From: Pomphorhynchus laevis
Taxonomy: Eukaryota > Acanthocephala > Palaeacanthocephala > Echinorhynchida > Pomphorhynchidae
Reading direction: 5' to 3'
DNA: 64,000 bases
NCBI GenBank assembly: GCA_012934845.2
Contig: WNNJ02002515.1
Coordinates: forward strand, 1 to 64,000
The first letter of the stretch is position 1; each line of letters starts with the position of its first letter. Position numbers and translations under genes: made by a program. The notes under the pieces are model-generated. The model did not search any database and was not told the DNA's origin. It was given only the letters and a program-made list of their open reading frames with translations. Shown in pieces: positions 13,701-22,862 of the stretch.

Positions 13701-16700
13701 AAAATTATCCGGCAGCTTTATAAAGCGCTGCTGCTAGCTACCAGAAAACTCGTTTTTTTTATTTCATAAAACTTTAAACTTGCTGCTAAGCTTACCCTAT
13801 GTGCAGCAACGTATTTGTAACTGGCGTTGCGTAGTTACATTGACAAGGCTACTATTGTATTATTTATTCGTTAACAATAACAATTTTCGATTTTTAGGGT
13901 TAGCAAGCTTTTCGCTTTTTCTATAGTTTATGGTGTTACTCAAACGACAATTTTGATTTGCTCCTGTTGTGTATATTATTGGTATGCAAAATGCCAAAAA
14001 TTTCGATTTATGATATCCTGTAAGTCAGGCATATATTTTAGAATACTAATTCATAGTTTTGCTAAGAAATTGTTAATATCTGTATTTCGGCATTCGTTTT
14101 TTACATTTTGTTCGTTCATTGTGATACGATGATGTTCACTACTATTTATTTCCGAGATTTTCCGTAAAGGTTAATAATTTGTGTAAACAACCTGTATTTC
14201 CTAAAAATGCAGGAAGCAAAATCCGTCGTATTTGTTACTTTGTTCCTAAATTTTGATCAGGTTTATTGTCGAAAATCGATAACTTAATGCTATAATGACG
14301 AACAAGAGAGTTTTTTATTATTTATTGTCTTTGCCGCGTTTAAATTTAGCGCTGCTGCGTTCTAACGGCTACAAATCGAATTTTTATTTCCGTTTAACAG
14401 TTTGCTTAAATTAATGTCATTTAGGAGCAAGCAACGGACACACAACTCCGTATAGTACTGATAGTTTTACACGAACTCATCATCTTGACTTCGCCGATGC
14501 TTCACGTGTGCGGGCTTACGGAGCTGGACTTGAAGAGGGTTACATAAACGTATCCAATGAATTTGTCGTTGATAGTCGCGATGCAGGTACTGCTTTTATT
14601 TTTATGTGTACAAATAACGTATGCATTATATTTATTATTCGTGTATCTTTGTTTTTACATATTTTATTTTGTAACAGGTAACGGACCGCTGGCTATTGCA
14701 ATTGAGGGACCAAGCAAGGCTAATATCGAGTGTCCTAATAATGATGACGGAACATGCTATGTCAGTTACAAAGTCTCTGAACCTGGTAGATACATAATTA
14801 GTGTCAAATTTGCCGAATCACCTGTTCCTGGTATGCTAATGATAATACATGTTTTTTATTCATTCGTGATTTTCAATTTATAGGTAGCCCATTTAATGTC
14901 GATGTGTATGGACCTGGTAGTTCATCCTTGTCAAAGCAGCGACCAGCTGCTGGTCCACAGCATCCTACATTAACATCTAGCCGTAGGATATTAGATTCCA
15001 GCAGTGATTGCATGTATAAATCATTAGTCGTTGGGGATACGCTTTCACAAAGTGTAAAGATGCAAAGTAACACCGCTTCTGCTTCACGTGTTGGTAGTGT
15101 ATGTCAGCTTTGCATACCTATACCGGGCGTAAATTCACAAGATCTTACCGCCTTCGTAACGACACCTAGCTCTCAATTAAAACCATGCGAAATTGTTGAC
15201 GTTGACCATCAGTGCAAGAGCATTCGATTTACACCTACCGAAACTGGTTTGCATTTGGTTAATATCAAAAAAGCAGACCAACATGTTGCAGGAAGTCCAT
15301 ATCAATTTACAGTTGGGCCACTCGTCAAAGGCGGTGCACATCGTGTTCGCGTTTCGGGAAGTGGAATATCACGAGGCATTGCTAATGTTCCATGTAAGCA
15401 CATCCTTTATTTAAAGTTTGTATAACTAAATAATTATTAATAAGCACAATTGAAGATGCAAATACATTTTTTTTAGTCAATTTATTTGCTGGATCGGGGA
15501 TTCACACCATTTAATCGTTAATTATAATTTAAGAGAGACATAATTAAATATGAATACAATAGATGCAATTTTACTGTTGCCTCAATTTTCATTATTTATG
15601 GACATATCTCGATTTACTTTAGGTAATCGCTAAAATTAGGTTTTTACGAATTGATTTTCATTGTGACGATATTGATTTTCGAATCAATTTTCATAGACAA
15701 AAGTTGACTTGATGCTTGTTTTGTGTGACACAGTTGTCGCGGTTTTGTAAATATTCCGATTTATTCAAGGCTTCTATATGAAACGAATAATCAACGATGT
15801 TTTAATATTAGATTTTTGTGCATGTGAATGCACAAAAATATGAATATTTTTATTTATTTTTATCAATAAATATGAAATATTTATTGATCGTGTTTTAATA
15901 TTAATTTTTTATATACTTGATAGCAGCAAATCAGCTAATAGTAATTTCTTGATAAATACGTTATTATTTTATTAAATTTTGAAACAAGGAACATTAATTT
16001 TAGCTGAATTTAACGTCTATACAAGAGAAGCCGGTGCTGGAGCATTGGCTATTACAGTCGAAGGTCCGATGAATGCAGAAATTAGCTTCCGTGATGTCCA
16101 AGATGGTAATGGCATTGTATCGTATACATGCCCCGGACCAGGTAAGCTTTTTGATTTGTTCGATTTTGTTAGTAATCTTATAAAGCTAAAAGAACGAAGA
16201 AATTTGTTTTTTTTTGCAAAATGTACTATTTCGATAGCTCTAATTATCATCTTCATGAACATTACAAACAGTTTATTCAAACACAAAAGCATCAAATAGT
16301 ATTATTAGATATGTTATTATATATAAACTTTTTAAATAAACAATTTAATTTTTCATTGATAAAGAATTCCTAAAAATATTCTGTTTAGGAGGTCCAATTG
16401 TTTTTTCTTTAAAAATTATTGCATTTGTGGTAAGATTTATTTATAATTCATTAAGGAAAACCACATATCATTAAACTAATTCCTAATTCTGTTTCAAAGA
16501 TAAGTACAAATACTTTTTGCTCTGTAAAAGATTGTTATTGCCGATGCAATTAACGATGTTTTACAAATATAACAATTCCAAGTTGAAATCTAATTTCATA
16601 CTTTCATTTTTTGAAAGACTTTAGTTTGATAAATTTCATAAAAATCTTTAAAAACAAAAACATTAAAGAAAGATAAAACAGTATTAGTTTCTAGACCAAT

Positions 16701-19700
16701 GATCCATTGTACTGAAAGTTCTTTAGAATTTTATTCACTTAACAAATGTTGGTCATTAAATATTACTTTTGCAGACAATAAAAACATCCTCTACATTAGG
16801 GTACCAATCAATTGCAAAACAAAAATCATTCACAAAGTTATTTTTCCAATATCTCAGATATATATGTTAGTATTGGTGCAAGTTGATTACTCATGGCTAG
16901 TTCTTAAATATGATCCCACATATTAGATCCAAATAAAAAGTTTCATCTTTGTCTACATAATATTAACAAATTAGTCAAGTCTTCTTTATTAAGAGTTCAA
17001 TCTGCATAACTGATAGTTACTAAAATATTACTAAAATCTTTATATAACAAAGAAAAGTATTTTCATTTAATACAACAAAACGTTAATGTCCGATATTTCG
17101 ATAGCTACTGCTATCATCATGAGAAGATAGAGTAGCATAGTGAGAAGATAGCTACTGCTATCATTTACGATGATAGCAGTAGCTATCGAAATATTGAACA
17201 GTAACGTTTTGTTGTATTAAATAAGAATACTTTTCTTCGTTCCATAAAGATTTTATTTATAAAAGAAGAAAATGGATATTTTCTAAAATATTACTGCTGA
17301 TATCAATAGTAGCTCACAATGGAATATTTGTAAATAAAGAGTCTATAGCTGCAGTGAAGCTCTTAACGTCTTTAGACTCTATTGCTCTTTAAGTTAGAAT
17401 AGTGAGGGCCGCCAATAATGAATGGAAAATGATTATTAGAAGTATTACTTTTTAATACAGTTGAAATTTACATTTAGAAATCTTATAGAAAATAGTAGAG
17501 TAAGATGCAACAATACAACGTGCACAATGGGCATCTTAATTAATCCTAATAAACATAGGAAACCCGGCTTAGAATTCATGACAATATGTATGACATTTTA
17601 TAATTATAATAGTAATGATAAAAATAAAAATTTAAAAGTTAGTAAATAGTTTTTTATGTAGTAAACTGAATAATGATATGCGCTGAACACATAATATGTC
17701 CATGTGTATGTTTTATTTAGATCCGAGGTGTATTATTTGTATTAAAGTTTTAAAAGTATCTTTTCGCAATCACTCAACTCCTAAGGTGTTTTAGTATTAG
17801 ATAGTGAATCACAATTCCTTTTGATTACTATATTCCTTTTAAATATATCGTATTATCTCTCATTACATTCATACTAATTGATTTTTATTTTAAATTTTAA
17901 TAATAATTTAAAATTTATCTATTGCATAAAATACGCAGATTCAGTTAGCTGATCTGATTGCTTATTAAGTTCGGCAATGATTAAAATTATATAGACAATA
18001 GCACAATTATCTCAAAATTGTTATTGTAAGCTTTTTTATTTCTCAAATATGTAAATGTTTTGTAAATTCCCAATCATTATTATTGGCGTTGTCAAATAGT
18101 AATGACATTTCATCTCTTAAATCAAGATACCTGTAATGATATATTTTGATATAAGTTTATAATCCGATTTCTAATAGTTTTGTATATAGTTGAAAGTGTG
18201 TTATGATTAAATTGTGTTTAATCAATGTTGTAATTAAAATGACCTACTAATCAATAAAGTAATTAATCTTTAATTAATTCGCAAGTTAAGAACATTATAT
18301 TGTTGATCAACACAATTGCATGACTCTGTCATTGCTATTATGCATGTTATCCACTTTATTTAACTGGTAATTTGTTTTCAAACAAAAACAGGGGATTACT
18401 CAGTAGTCGTTAAATTTAATGACGAGCATGCTCCCGGATCACCGTTTGCTGTGCGCATAGAACCGAACCAATTAGATACTAAACGAATTACAATCGAAGA
18501 TATTCAAATGCCAGATGGAAAACATTCATACGAGGTAATCAAAAATCATTGTATATACATTACTTTTTGGCGTAGTCAATAAAGAAGTCATGTTTTGAGT
18601 TAATTTTTTATAGATATAATAAGTATGCTTAGGTAAAAATAAAACCTCATACTATTGCTGAAGTTCTACAAATTTAATTTTCTTGATTGTCAGTGTTTAC
18701 TAAGATGAGGAATAATAATTAGTCGTATAATATTTATGTAAAACTTTGTCATTTAAACAAGACATGTAATTAATTGTGAAATAATCTTCAAAAGACAATA
18801 TATTTTTACAAGACCTCTGTGAGTTGTCAAATGTTTGAAACACGTTTAACCGAAACTTATATTTGACACATTTCCTGACACCAAAAGTAAAAATCTATTT
18901 GTGCGTTGGTATTTTTGTTAGCTCATCTCTTTATTGTTATATATATCTTTTTTAGAAGTACACTCTGATTACTAATCACGGCAAGCACGAATACATTCGC
19001 ATATACTTTATTTTGAGATTTTTAATTTATGTTTTTAATTTATATTGGTAATTACGGTAGTCGATGTTGATTTGTTTAGGTCAATACACCAGTTAGCTTT
19101 ATAGTTGGATCCAAACATGGAATAATCCCACCTGCCAGAATTGAGGCATATGCTAGAGATTCCACTATGCAAAGATTATATTGCGAAGTTTGTTCTGTTA
19201 GAGAACAAGATAAAGGTGTGTTGCTTAAATCTTTTGTAGCTCATTTTAGTTTCTATTGCATAATCTTAGTAGAACTTGTCTTTTTAATAAACAAAATGAT
19301 TTTGATATCATAGGTAGCCTTTTGCCTGAATAAAATTGTTATTTTAAATAGCTTTAGAAACTTCTTTAACATAGATAAATCAAAAGTTTATGTTATAAAC
19401 AGCGTAAACTATTTGAATTGGGATAAGACATTATGGCTCATTTTAATTATGACTTACTAAAGCATATTCATCATACATTAATTGTTTAGATTGTTATATG
19501 TATTTAACTATATGCCGTTTTCTTTTTATTTATTTGAGATTTATTCAAAAACTAGCAAAGTTTAAAAGTTGTATCAGTTCTCAAATAAACGGCATTTATG
19601 TTGAATTTATTTATATGAATTATTAATAAGCACAATTGAAGATGCAAATACAATTTTTTTAGTCAATTTATTTGCTGGATCGGGGATTCACACCATTTAA

Positions 19701-22700
19701 TCGTTAATTATAATTTAAGAGAGACATAATTAAATATGAATACAATAGATGCAATTTTACTGTTCCTCAATTTTCATTATTTATGGACGTATCTCGATTT
19801 ACTTTAGGTAATCGCTAAAATTAGGTGTTTACAAATTGATTTTCATTGTGACGATATTGATTTTCGAATCAATTTTCATAGACAAAAGTTGACTTGATGC
19901 TTGTTTTGTGTGACACAGTTGTCGCGGTTTTGTAAATATTCCGATTTATTCAAGGCTTCTATATGAAACGAATAATCAACAATGTTTTAAGATGTGGTTT
20001 TACCTTTGGGCTGTATTTATCAATTTTTAGATGGCTACAAAATCTCATTCGTTCCTAAGGAAGTTGGTCTTCATAGTCTTACCGTAAAATGTGACGGACG
20101 TGAAATTTCCGAAAGTCCATTTGAATTTTATGTCAAACCTGGCAGTAAATCGGATTCCTCTAAGGTTGTTGCAAGTGGTCGAGGATTACATACTGGCGTT
20201 GTCGGTAAGATATTCTGTATTTTCATTGTGTGCTCTAGTCAATATATACTATTCTCCCAGAAGCAGGACATCAAATACTGATTCCACTTCGATTGTTAGT
20301 AGCTTGTTAGCTATGATGATATTGTTTATAATCAATAACTAAAATTAAATAATTAGAAACTATCTAAGTTAATAGAATGACCCATGTAATCGTTTTCTAA
20401 CTTTTAAATATCCCTTTTTATTTTGCAAAATATAATTCGACACATTGCTGGCATAAAATAGTGATTAGTTCATTTTTATAGGTGATAAACACCTATAATC
20501 AAGAGTATACACCGACGAAGAATTAAGTTGATATTGTCATAGAATGTTTTTGTAGTACCTAAGTTTTGACTGTAAGCACTTCTCAAATTTTAATTTGCTG
20601 CAGTATCCCTCTGATAAAAATTGTTTTATGGTGATGCATTGCTTTAAAAGTTATAATTTAATCTTCATCATTTTGATATGACATGCTTATCAAACATGTT
20701 GAGAATATCCGATGGCATATATAAACAACGCCAAGTGAGAATTATATTCGTTTGATTATGATTTATTATAATGCCTTAATACACATATCACACTTTTTAA
20801 GATAATGTGAATAATAAAGATTCTGTACATATCTAAAACAATATTTTTTTATTATTTTGTTAATCAAAGTTTATTTATTAATGTATTAATATTAATTTAT
20901 TTCTTGAAATTTGGGTTCTTCTTTCACCACGTTTACGCTCATGGTGGTCAGTTGGATAATACATATTATTAGACAAAATTTTATAACTCAATAAAAATTT
21001 GTGTTTTATACTTTTACTCTTAAGCTAATAACTTAGAAAGAGATGAGTTAATGTACAAAGAATGACTGAAATTTTTAGAATATGTATTACTGTCTTTAAT
21101 TTTACTACCTTACCTTTTATTTCAAGGTCAACGCTCAGAATTCTTTGTTGACACTTCACAAGCAGGAACAGGTCTGCTTGCAGTTGTTGTTGACGGACCA
21201 TCAAAAGTGCAACTAAATTGTAAAGAGATGACTGGGGGCTATAACGTTTCTTTCCTGGCTGCAGCTGCTGGCGAGTACACAATATCTATAAAATTTGCCG
21301 GCAATACTATTCCAGGAAGTCCATTTAAATGCCGTGTCGTCGACACTCAAGATTCACTTATAAAACCCTTTGCTGGTAAAATATGTTTTCTTATAAAGTG
21401 CACATGTTGACTCGTGTGATCATGTAAATTTTATTCTAATTGTGCAGTGTTTTAAAACACAATGTGCTTTTAATGTAGGAACACACATTAATATATACTT
21501 TTAATGTAGGAACTCACATTGATTCCAGCTTATCTCATGGTTATAATAGTGGTATAGGTGATGGCGATCGATATTCATTCTCAGGTTTGTATTTCTGTGT
21601 TTTATGTTTATTTATCACATTGAACCTTTTAATTGTTATTTTAATTGATGCAAGTGTTCGCGTACTTACCAATCAGAAGATTTTTTTTACAGTATATGCA
21701 TATTTTATTCATAACTTGTATAAGCCATCAAGAGAGGCATTGACTGTCATGAAATTGCACAATATGTGCTTAACCCATACGCTAAACGAAATCTAATGAA
21801 AACTGCCAATCCAGCTAGGACTATCTATTTAAAAAACATTATATATGTGTCTAATTGATAGAATATTAAATATTTTTTAACCTTATTGTGCAGCAGCTTA
21901 CATACTTTAGTATTATTTGAAATATATTAACCTTGGCAAATAAAATGAAAATAAGTAGAATACATATTAGAACGTAACCTTAATATATTAAAAAAGATAT
22001 CGAATATCTATTAAGATAAACGAATGCAAATCTACATTTCTTACTATAAAAATCAATAAAGATTTTTAAATAAAAAAAAAATTTTTATTTAAAACTATGT
22101 ATTCCTTTGTACACTTATCACCTTATTTACGTTTACGATCGATCTTATACGTTCAGATCGATCGCGTATATACAGCAACACAAGCAGCGTTGTTAGTAGA
22201 CAGCAAATATCATCATACAGTAGTAGCAGATCTCGAAATCCCATGCTATCAAGTCAATTACAATCTACTTTCAACACACCGGGTGCAATGAGTGTTAGCA
22301 ATGTTGGTACATCCGGATGGGCATGTGTTGATTCAAGAAAAGTTCGACAAGGAAGCGGCGGTGGTGATAGTCCTTCGGAGCCTCAAAAGGTTCGAACGTA
22401 CGGGACTGGTATCGTCAAAGCTAAATGCAATGAACAAACCGAATTCACTGTAGACGCAACCGAAGCAGGTAAGCTACTATGTTTCTCGCTATAAATGTAA
22501 ATATGCAGCTATTCCTAGTTACTTTTGTTTATCTAGAAAGCTTCGAAGAAAATAAATATTTTTATAATATTTGGCATGCACAGCATATGTTCTTATTTTT
22601 ATTAGATTAACGCTACTATATTGGCGGATTTTTCATTTGTTGTTTTTGTTCAATTTTTGTGTTTATTTGTTTAGGTCATAATATGCTAATGGTTGGTATT

Positions 22701-22862
22701 CTGGGACCTACTCGGCCGTGCGAAGAAGTTTTGGTAAAGCATGTTGGCCATAATGTGTACACCGTATCCTATATCGTTCGTGAGAAAGGGAGTTATGTTC
22801 TTATCGTAAAATGGGGAGACAGTCACATTCCTGGCAGTCCATTCTACATAGACGTTCCTTAA
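56..22862 (+). CDS. FLN: Filamin, 3' half of the gene (13 exons, 5' end outside window)
   Basis: Filamins are dimeric actin cross-linkers built from Ig-like repeats. I chained exons 56-229, 1890-13658, 14425-14586, 14678-14830, 14884-15393, 16004-16141, 18392-18534, 19080-19215, 20031-20204, 21127-21375, 21510-21584, 22157-22468 and 22675-22862. All introns are GT-AG; 11 are phase 1 and the one after 18534 is phase 0. The joined frame stays open for about 4,726 residues and ends in TAA. Diagnostic filamin strings recur ([17 protein letters not shown]). By recalled similarity to human filamins the order is end of repeat 17, a giant insert, repeats 19 to 23, a Ser-rich hinge 2, and dimerisation repeat 24. 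The actin-binding domain and repeats 1-16 would lie before position 1. Exon edges are hand-read and need transcript support, but mutual phase agreement makes them solid. Confidence 0.95.
634..673 (-). ncRNA. Hammerhead-ribozyme-like core, degenerate
   Basis: On the minus strand UUUU is followed by CUGAACA, a GCUAAC/GUUAGC hairpin with an AGAA loop, GAAA, then UAUC and AAAA. This is the order of a type I hammerhead: stem I, CUGANGA, stem II, GAAA, a tiny stem III, an AUC cleavage triplet, stem I. The core base normally G8 is C here, so it is probably inactive. The surrounding 570-690 matches the end of the large foldback at 46.6-47.7 kb, so it is a fragment of the same repeat. Confidence 0.4.
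1594..1656. repeat. 17-bp perfect inverted repeat
   Basis: TGTGTCAATTGTAGCAC at 1594-1610 is the exact complement of 1640-1656, with a 29-base loop between. It lies in the filamin intron just upstream of a TA microsatellite. It could be the core of a very small foldback element; no function is implied. Confidence 0.7.
1709..1753. repeat. (TA)n microsatellite
   Basis: About 22 uninterrupted TA dinucleotides in the intron about 135 bp before the giant exon. Likely length-polymorphic. Confidence 0.95.
1890..13658 (+). CDS. FLN: Giant symmetric filamin exon encoding a 3,923-residue low-complexity insert
   Basis: The open frame runs from a TAAG acceptor (exon starts CA AAC, reading ANPFTGDLS) to a GATATTG|GTATGT donor, phase 1 on both sides, 11,769 bp. 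It joins repeat 17 to the exon at 14425 in frame, so inclusion or skipping both keep filamin in frame. I see no Ig fold in it. The order is a Ser/Asp/Lys-rich head (about 1890-4130), a PYSKD-type repeat array (4130-8970), a mixed linker, a His-Asp array (9895-10665), a DEHGRYP array (10675-11310), and a Ser/His/Asp-rich tail with many SRSxS- and HRR-like stretches. It is strongly charged and almost certainly disordered. Read past the donor, the frame stops at 13702, which would give a truncated isoform ending LYLQIL. No family match is recognised; the function is unknown. Confidence 0.9.
4129..8970 (+). repeat. PYSKD-type degenerate protein repeat array in the giant exon
   Basis: About 60 or more imperfect units of roughly 24-26 residues, each opening with P-Y-S/T-K-D and carrying a second half such as SPYDKR. 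Units fall into recognisable types ([58 protein letters not shown]) that recur in the same order, so the array has a higher-order period of about five units. Copies differ widely at the DNA level, including synonymous sites, so this array is older than the two arrays downstream. It is rich in Asp, Lys, Tyr, Ser and Pro; Tyr and Ser within PYSKD are plausible phosphosites (inference). Units decay after 8400. Confidence 0.85.
9895..10665 (+). repeat. His-Asp hexapeptide array (18-bp minisatellite) in the giant exon
   Basis: The core 10045-10500 is a tandem 18-bp repeat encoding HDHHRP or HDHHLP, about 25 near-identical units, flanked by looser relatives (SDDRRHTDD upstream, [10 protein letters not shown] downstream). 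Nearly every unit has three His and one Asp, a composition typical of metal-binding His-rich tracts. Units differ by few bases, which indicates recent slippage or unequal exchange. Because 18 is a multiple of 3, other frames also stay open here, which produces large spurious ORFs. Confidence 0.9.
10675..11310 (+). repeat. DEHGRYP heptapeptide array (21-bp minisatellite) in the giant exon
   Basis: About 25 units of a 21-bp repeat encoding D-E-H-G-R-Y/H-P. About ten central units (roughly 10930-11140) are almost identical at the DNA level, while the outer units carry changes such as [14 protein letters not shown] and DKRGQHP. The near-perfect centre with worn flanks is the pattern of recent expansion. 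The period keeps the frame. Confidence 0.92.
13659..14424 (+). other. Filamin intron after the giant exon
   Basis: This 766-bp intron runs from GTATGTTCG to ATTTAG. The first 44 bases stay open in the exon frame up to TAA at 13702. I see no other coding or repeat signal. Confidence 0.75.
14425..14586 (+). CDS. FLN: Filamin exon: linker and start of repeat 19-like domain
   Basis: Phase 1 at both ends, 54 codons. It begins [15 protein letters not shown], a linker not typical of filamin repeats, then reads [15 protein letters not shown] and [11 protein letters not shown], the A-B strands that open a filamin repeat. By recalled similarity this is human repeat 19 (compare DARRAKVYGRGLSEG). Confidence 0.92.
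14678..14830 (+). CDS. FLN: Filamin exon: body of repeat 19
   Basis: Phase 1 at both ends, following a 91-bp intron. It reads [16 protein letters not shown], then [11 protein letters not shown], then [17 protein letters not shown]. These are the C to F strands of the Ig-like repeat that in vertebrates binds integrin tails and other ligands. Confidence 0.95.
14884..15393 (+). CDS. FLN: Filamin exon: end of repeat 19, repeat 20, start of repeat 21
   Basis: It follows a 53-bp intron. [11 protein letters not shown] ends repeat 19. A Ser/Pro-rich linker of about 60 residues follows, then [20 protein letters not shown] and VTTPSS, a good match to human repeat 20 as recalled, which also opens with VGSICDLNLKIPEI. 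The end, [20 protein letters not shown], opens repeat 21. In vertebrates repeat 20 folds back on repeat 21 and masks its ligand face; conserved order suggests the same here. Confidence 0.95.
15432..15805. repeat. 374-bp intronic repeat, copy 1
   Basis: Nearly identical (a handful of differences by eye) to 19618-19990 in another intron of the same gene, in the same orientation. It has no open frame and no obvious terminal inverted repeats. It is either a short interspersed element or a segmental duplication inside the gene. Confidence 0.9.
16004..16141 (+). CDS. FLN: Filamin exon: repeat 21
   Basis: Phase 1 at both ends. It reads [20 protein letters not shown], then [11 protein letters not shown], then [13 protein letters not shown]. 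It corresponds to the B-D strands of repeat 21, including the AGAGxLAI-VEGP strand C region that holds integrin, migfilin and GPIb peptides in vertebrate filamin. Confidence 0.93.
16142..18391 (+). other. 2.25-kb filamin intron with foldback
   Basis: Largest intron 3' of the giant exon. Besides the foldback at 17036-17250 it holds, at about 17880-17965, an end fragment of the interspersed repeat also seen at 28.6, 36.5 and 49.2 kb (the GATTCAGTTAGCTGATCTGA region). No coding signal. Confidence 0.65.
17036..17250. repeat. Foldback element with hammerhead-like cores
   Basis: The arms 17036-17120 and about 17169-17250 are inverted copies of each other, including the string AATACAACAAAACGTTA and a GATAGC/GCTATC hairpin. 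Each arm contains UGAUGAUAGC-AGUA-GCUAUCGAAA (17096-17121 minus, 17169-17191 plus), which resembles CUGAUGA-stem II-GAAA of a hammerhead but lacks the exact C-U-G start and a clear stem I. A decayed ribozyme-bearing repeat is likely. Confidence 0.6.
18392..18534 (+). CDS. FLN: Filamin exon: end of repeat 21, start of repeat 22
   Basis: The acceptor is ACAG|GGG. It reads [20 protein letters not shown], the F-G strands of repeat 21, then [20 protein letters not shown], which opens a repeat 22-like domain (human repeat 22 starts DARRLTVMSLQE as recalled). It ends at GAG|GTAATC in phase 0, the only non-phase-1 junction. Confidence 0.92.
18535..19079 (+). other. Filamin intron, no features
   Basis: 545-bp AT-rich intron with nothing recognisable. 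Confidence 0.7.
19080..19215 (+). CDS. FLN: Filamin exon: middle of repeat 22
   Basis: Starts in phase 0 ([20 protein letters not shown]) and ends in phase 1 after [15 protein letters not shown] matches the B strand VNQPASFAI of human repeat 22 as recalled. The segment [10 protein letters not shown] is divergent. Confidence 0.88.
19618..19990. repeat. 374-bp intronic repeat, copy 2
   Basis: Second copy of the repeat at 15432-15805, same orientation, about 373 bp, with only a few single-base differences. It ends about 40 bp before the next exon, so it supplies much of that intron's 3' half. Confidence 0.9.
20031..20204 (+). CDS. FLN: Filamin exon: end of repeat 22, start of repeat 23
   Basis: After CAATTTTTAG it reads [18 protein letters not shown], then [11 protein letters not shown] (end of repeat 22), then [17 protein letters not shown] (start of repeat 23). 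Phase 1 at both ends. Confidence 0.94.
20205..21126 (+). other. Filamin intron, no features
   Basis: 922-bp AT-rich intron in which I see no gene or clear repeat. Confidence 0.7.
21127..21375 (+). CDS. FLN: Filamin exon: repeat 23 and start of hinge 2
   Basis: Reads [57 protein letters not shown], then a short linker. This is repeat 23, which in human filamin reads QSEFFINTTRAGPGTLSV as recalled. The filamin-specific GPSK string is kept. Confidence 0.95.
21479..21541 (+). repeat. 31-bp tandem duplication of a splice acceptor
   Basis: TTTTAATGTAGGAAC occurs twice, 31 bp apart, giving two AG acceptors (exon starts 21479 or 21510). Only the second keeps the frame; the first would meet TAA after a few codons. 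Confidence 0.75.
21510..21584 (+). CDS. FLN: Filamin exon: hinge 2
   Basis: 75 bp, phase 1 at both ends: [20 protein letters not shown]. This is a flexible Ser/Gly-rich linker between repeats 23 and 24. The exon is symmetric and short, so it is a candidate for alternative inclusion; hinge 2 carries the calpain site in vertebrate filamins. Confidence 0.8.
21585..22156 (+). other. Filamin intron, no features
   Basis: 572-bp AT-rich intron with nothing recognisable. Confidence 0.65.
22157..22468 (+). CDS. FLN: Filamin exon: Ser-rich hinge 2 and start of repeat 24
   Basis: The acceptor GTTCAG|AT gives [20 protein letters not shown], a Ser/Arg-rich hinge of about 80 residues. It then reads [19 protein letters not shown] and [11 protein letters not shown], the A-B strands of the last repeat (human KVVAKGLGLSKAYVGQ as recalled). 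The frame upstream of the first Met is open back to the acceptor, and phase 1 matches at both ends. Confidence 0.88.
22675..22862 (+). CDS. FLN: Filamin last exon: repeat 24 dimerisation domain and stop
   Basis: Reads [53 protein letters not shown], then TAA. It is nearly collinear with the C-terminus of vertebrate filamin (NNMLLVGVHGP, PCEEILVKHVG, VKWGDEHIPGSPY as recalled), the homodimerisation repeat. This is the strongest single identification in the window and fixes the gene end. Confidence 0.98.

Noticed and set aside
1979-13702. Independent single-exon gene starting at ATG 1979
   Set aside because: The frame is open upstream of the ATG to a phase-1 acceptor at 1889, and a phase-1 donor exists at 13659. 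Exon status fits better, though transcripts must decide.
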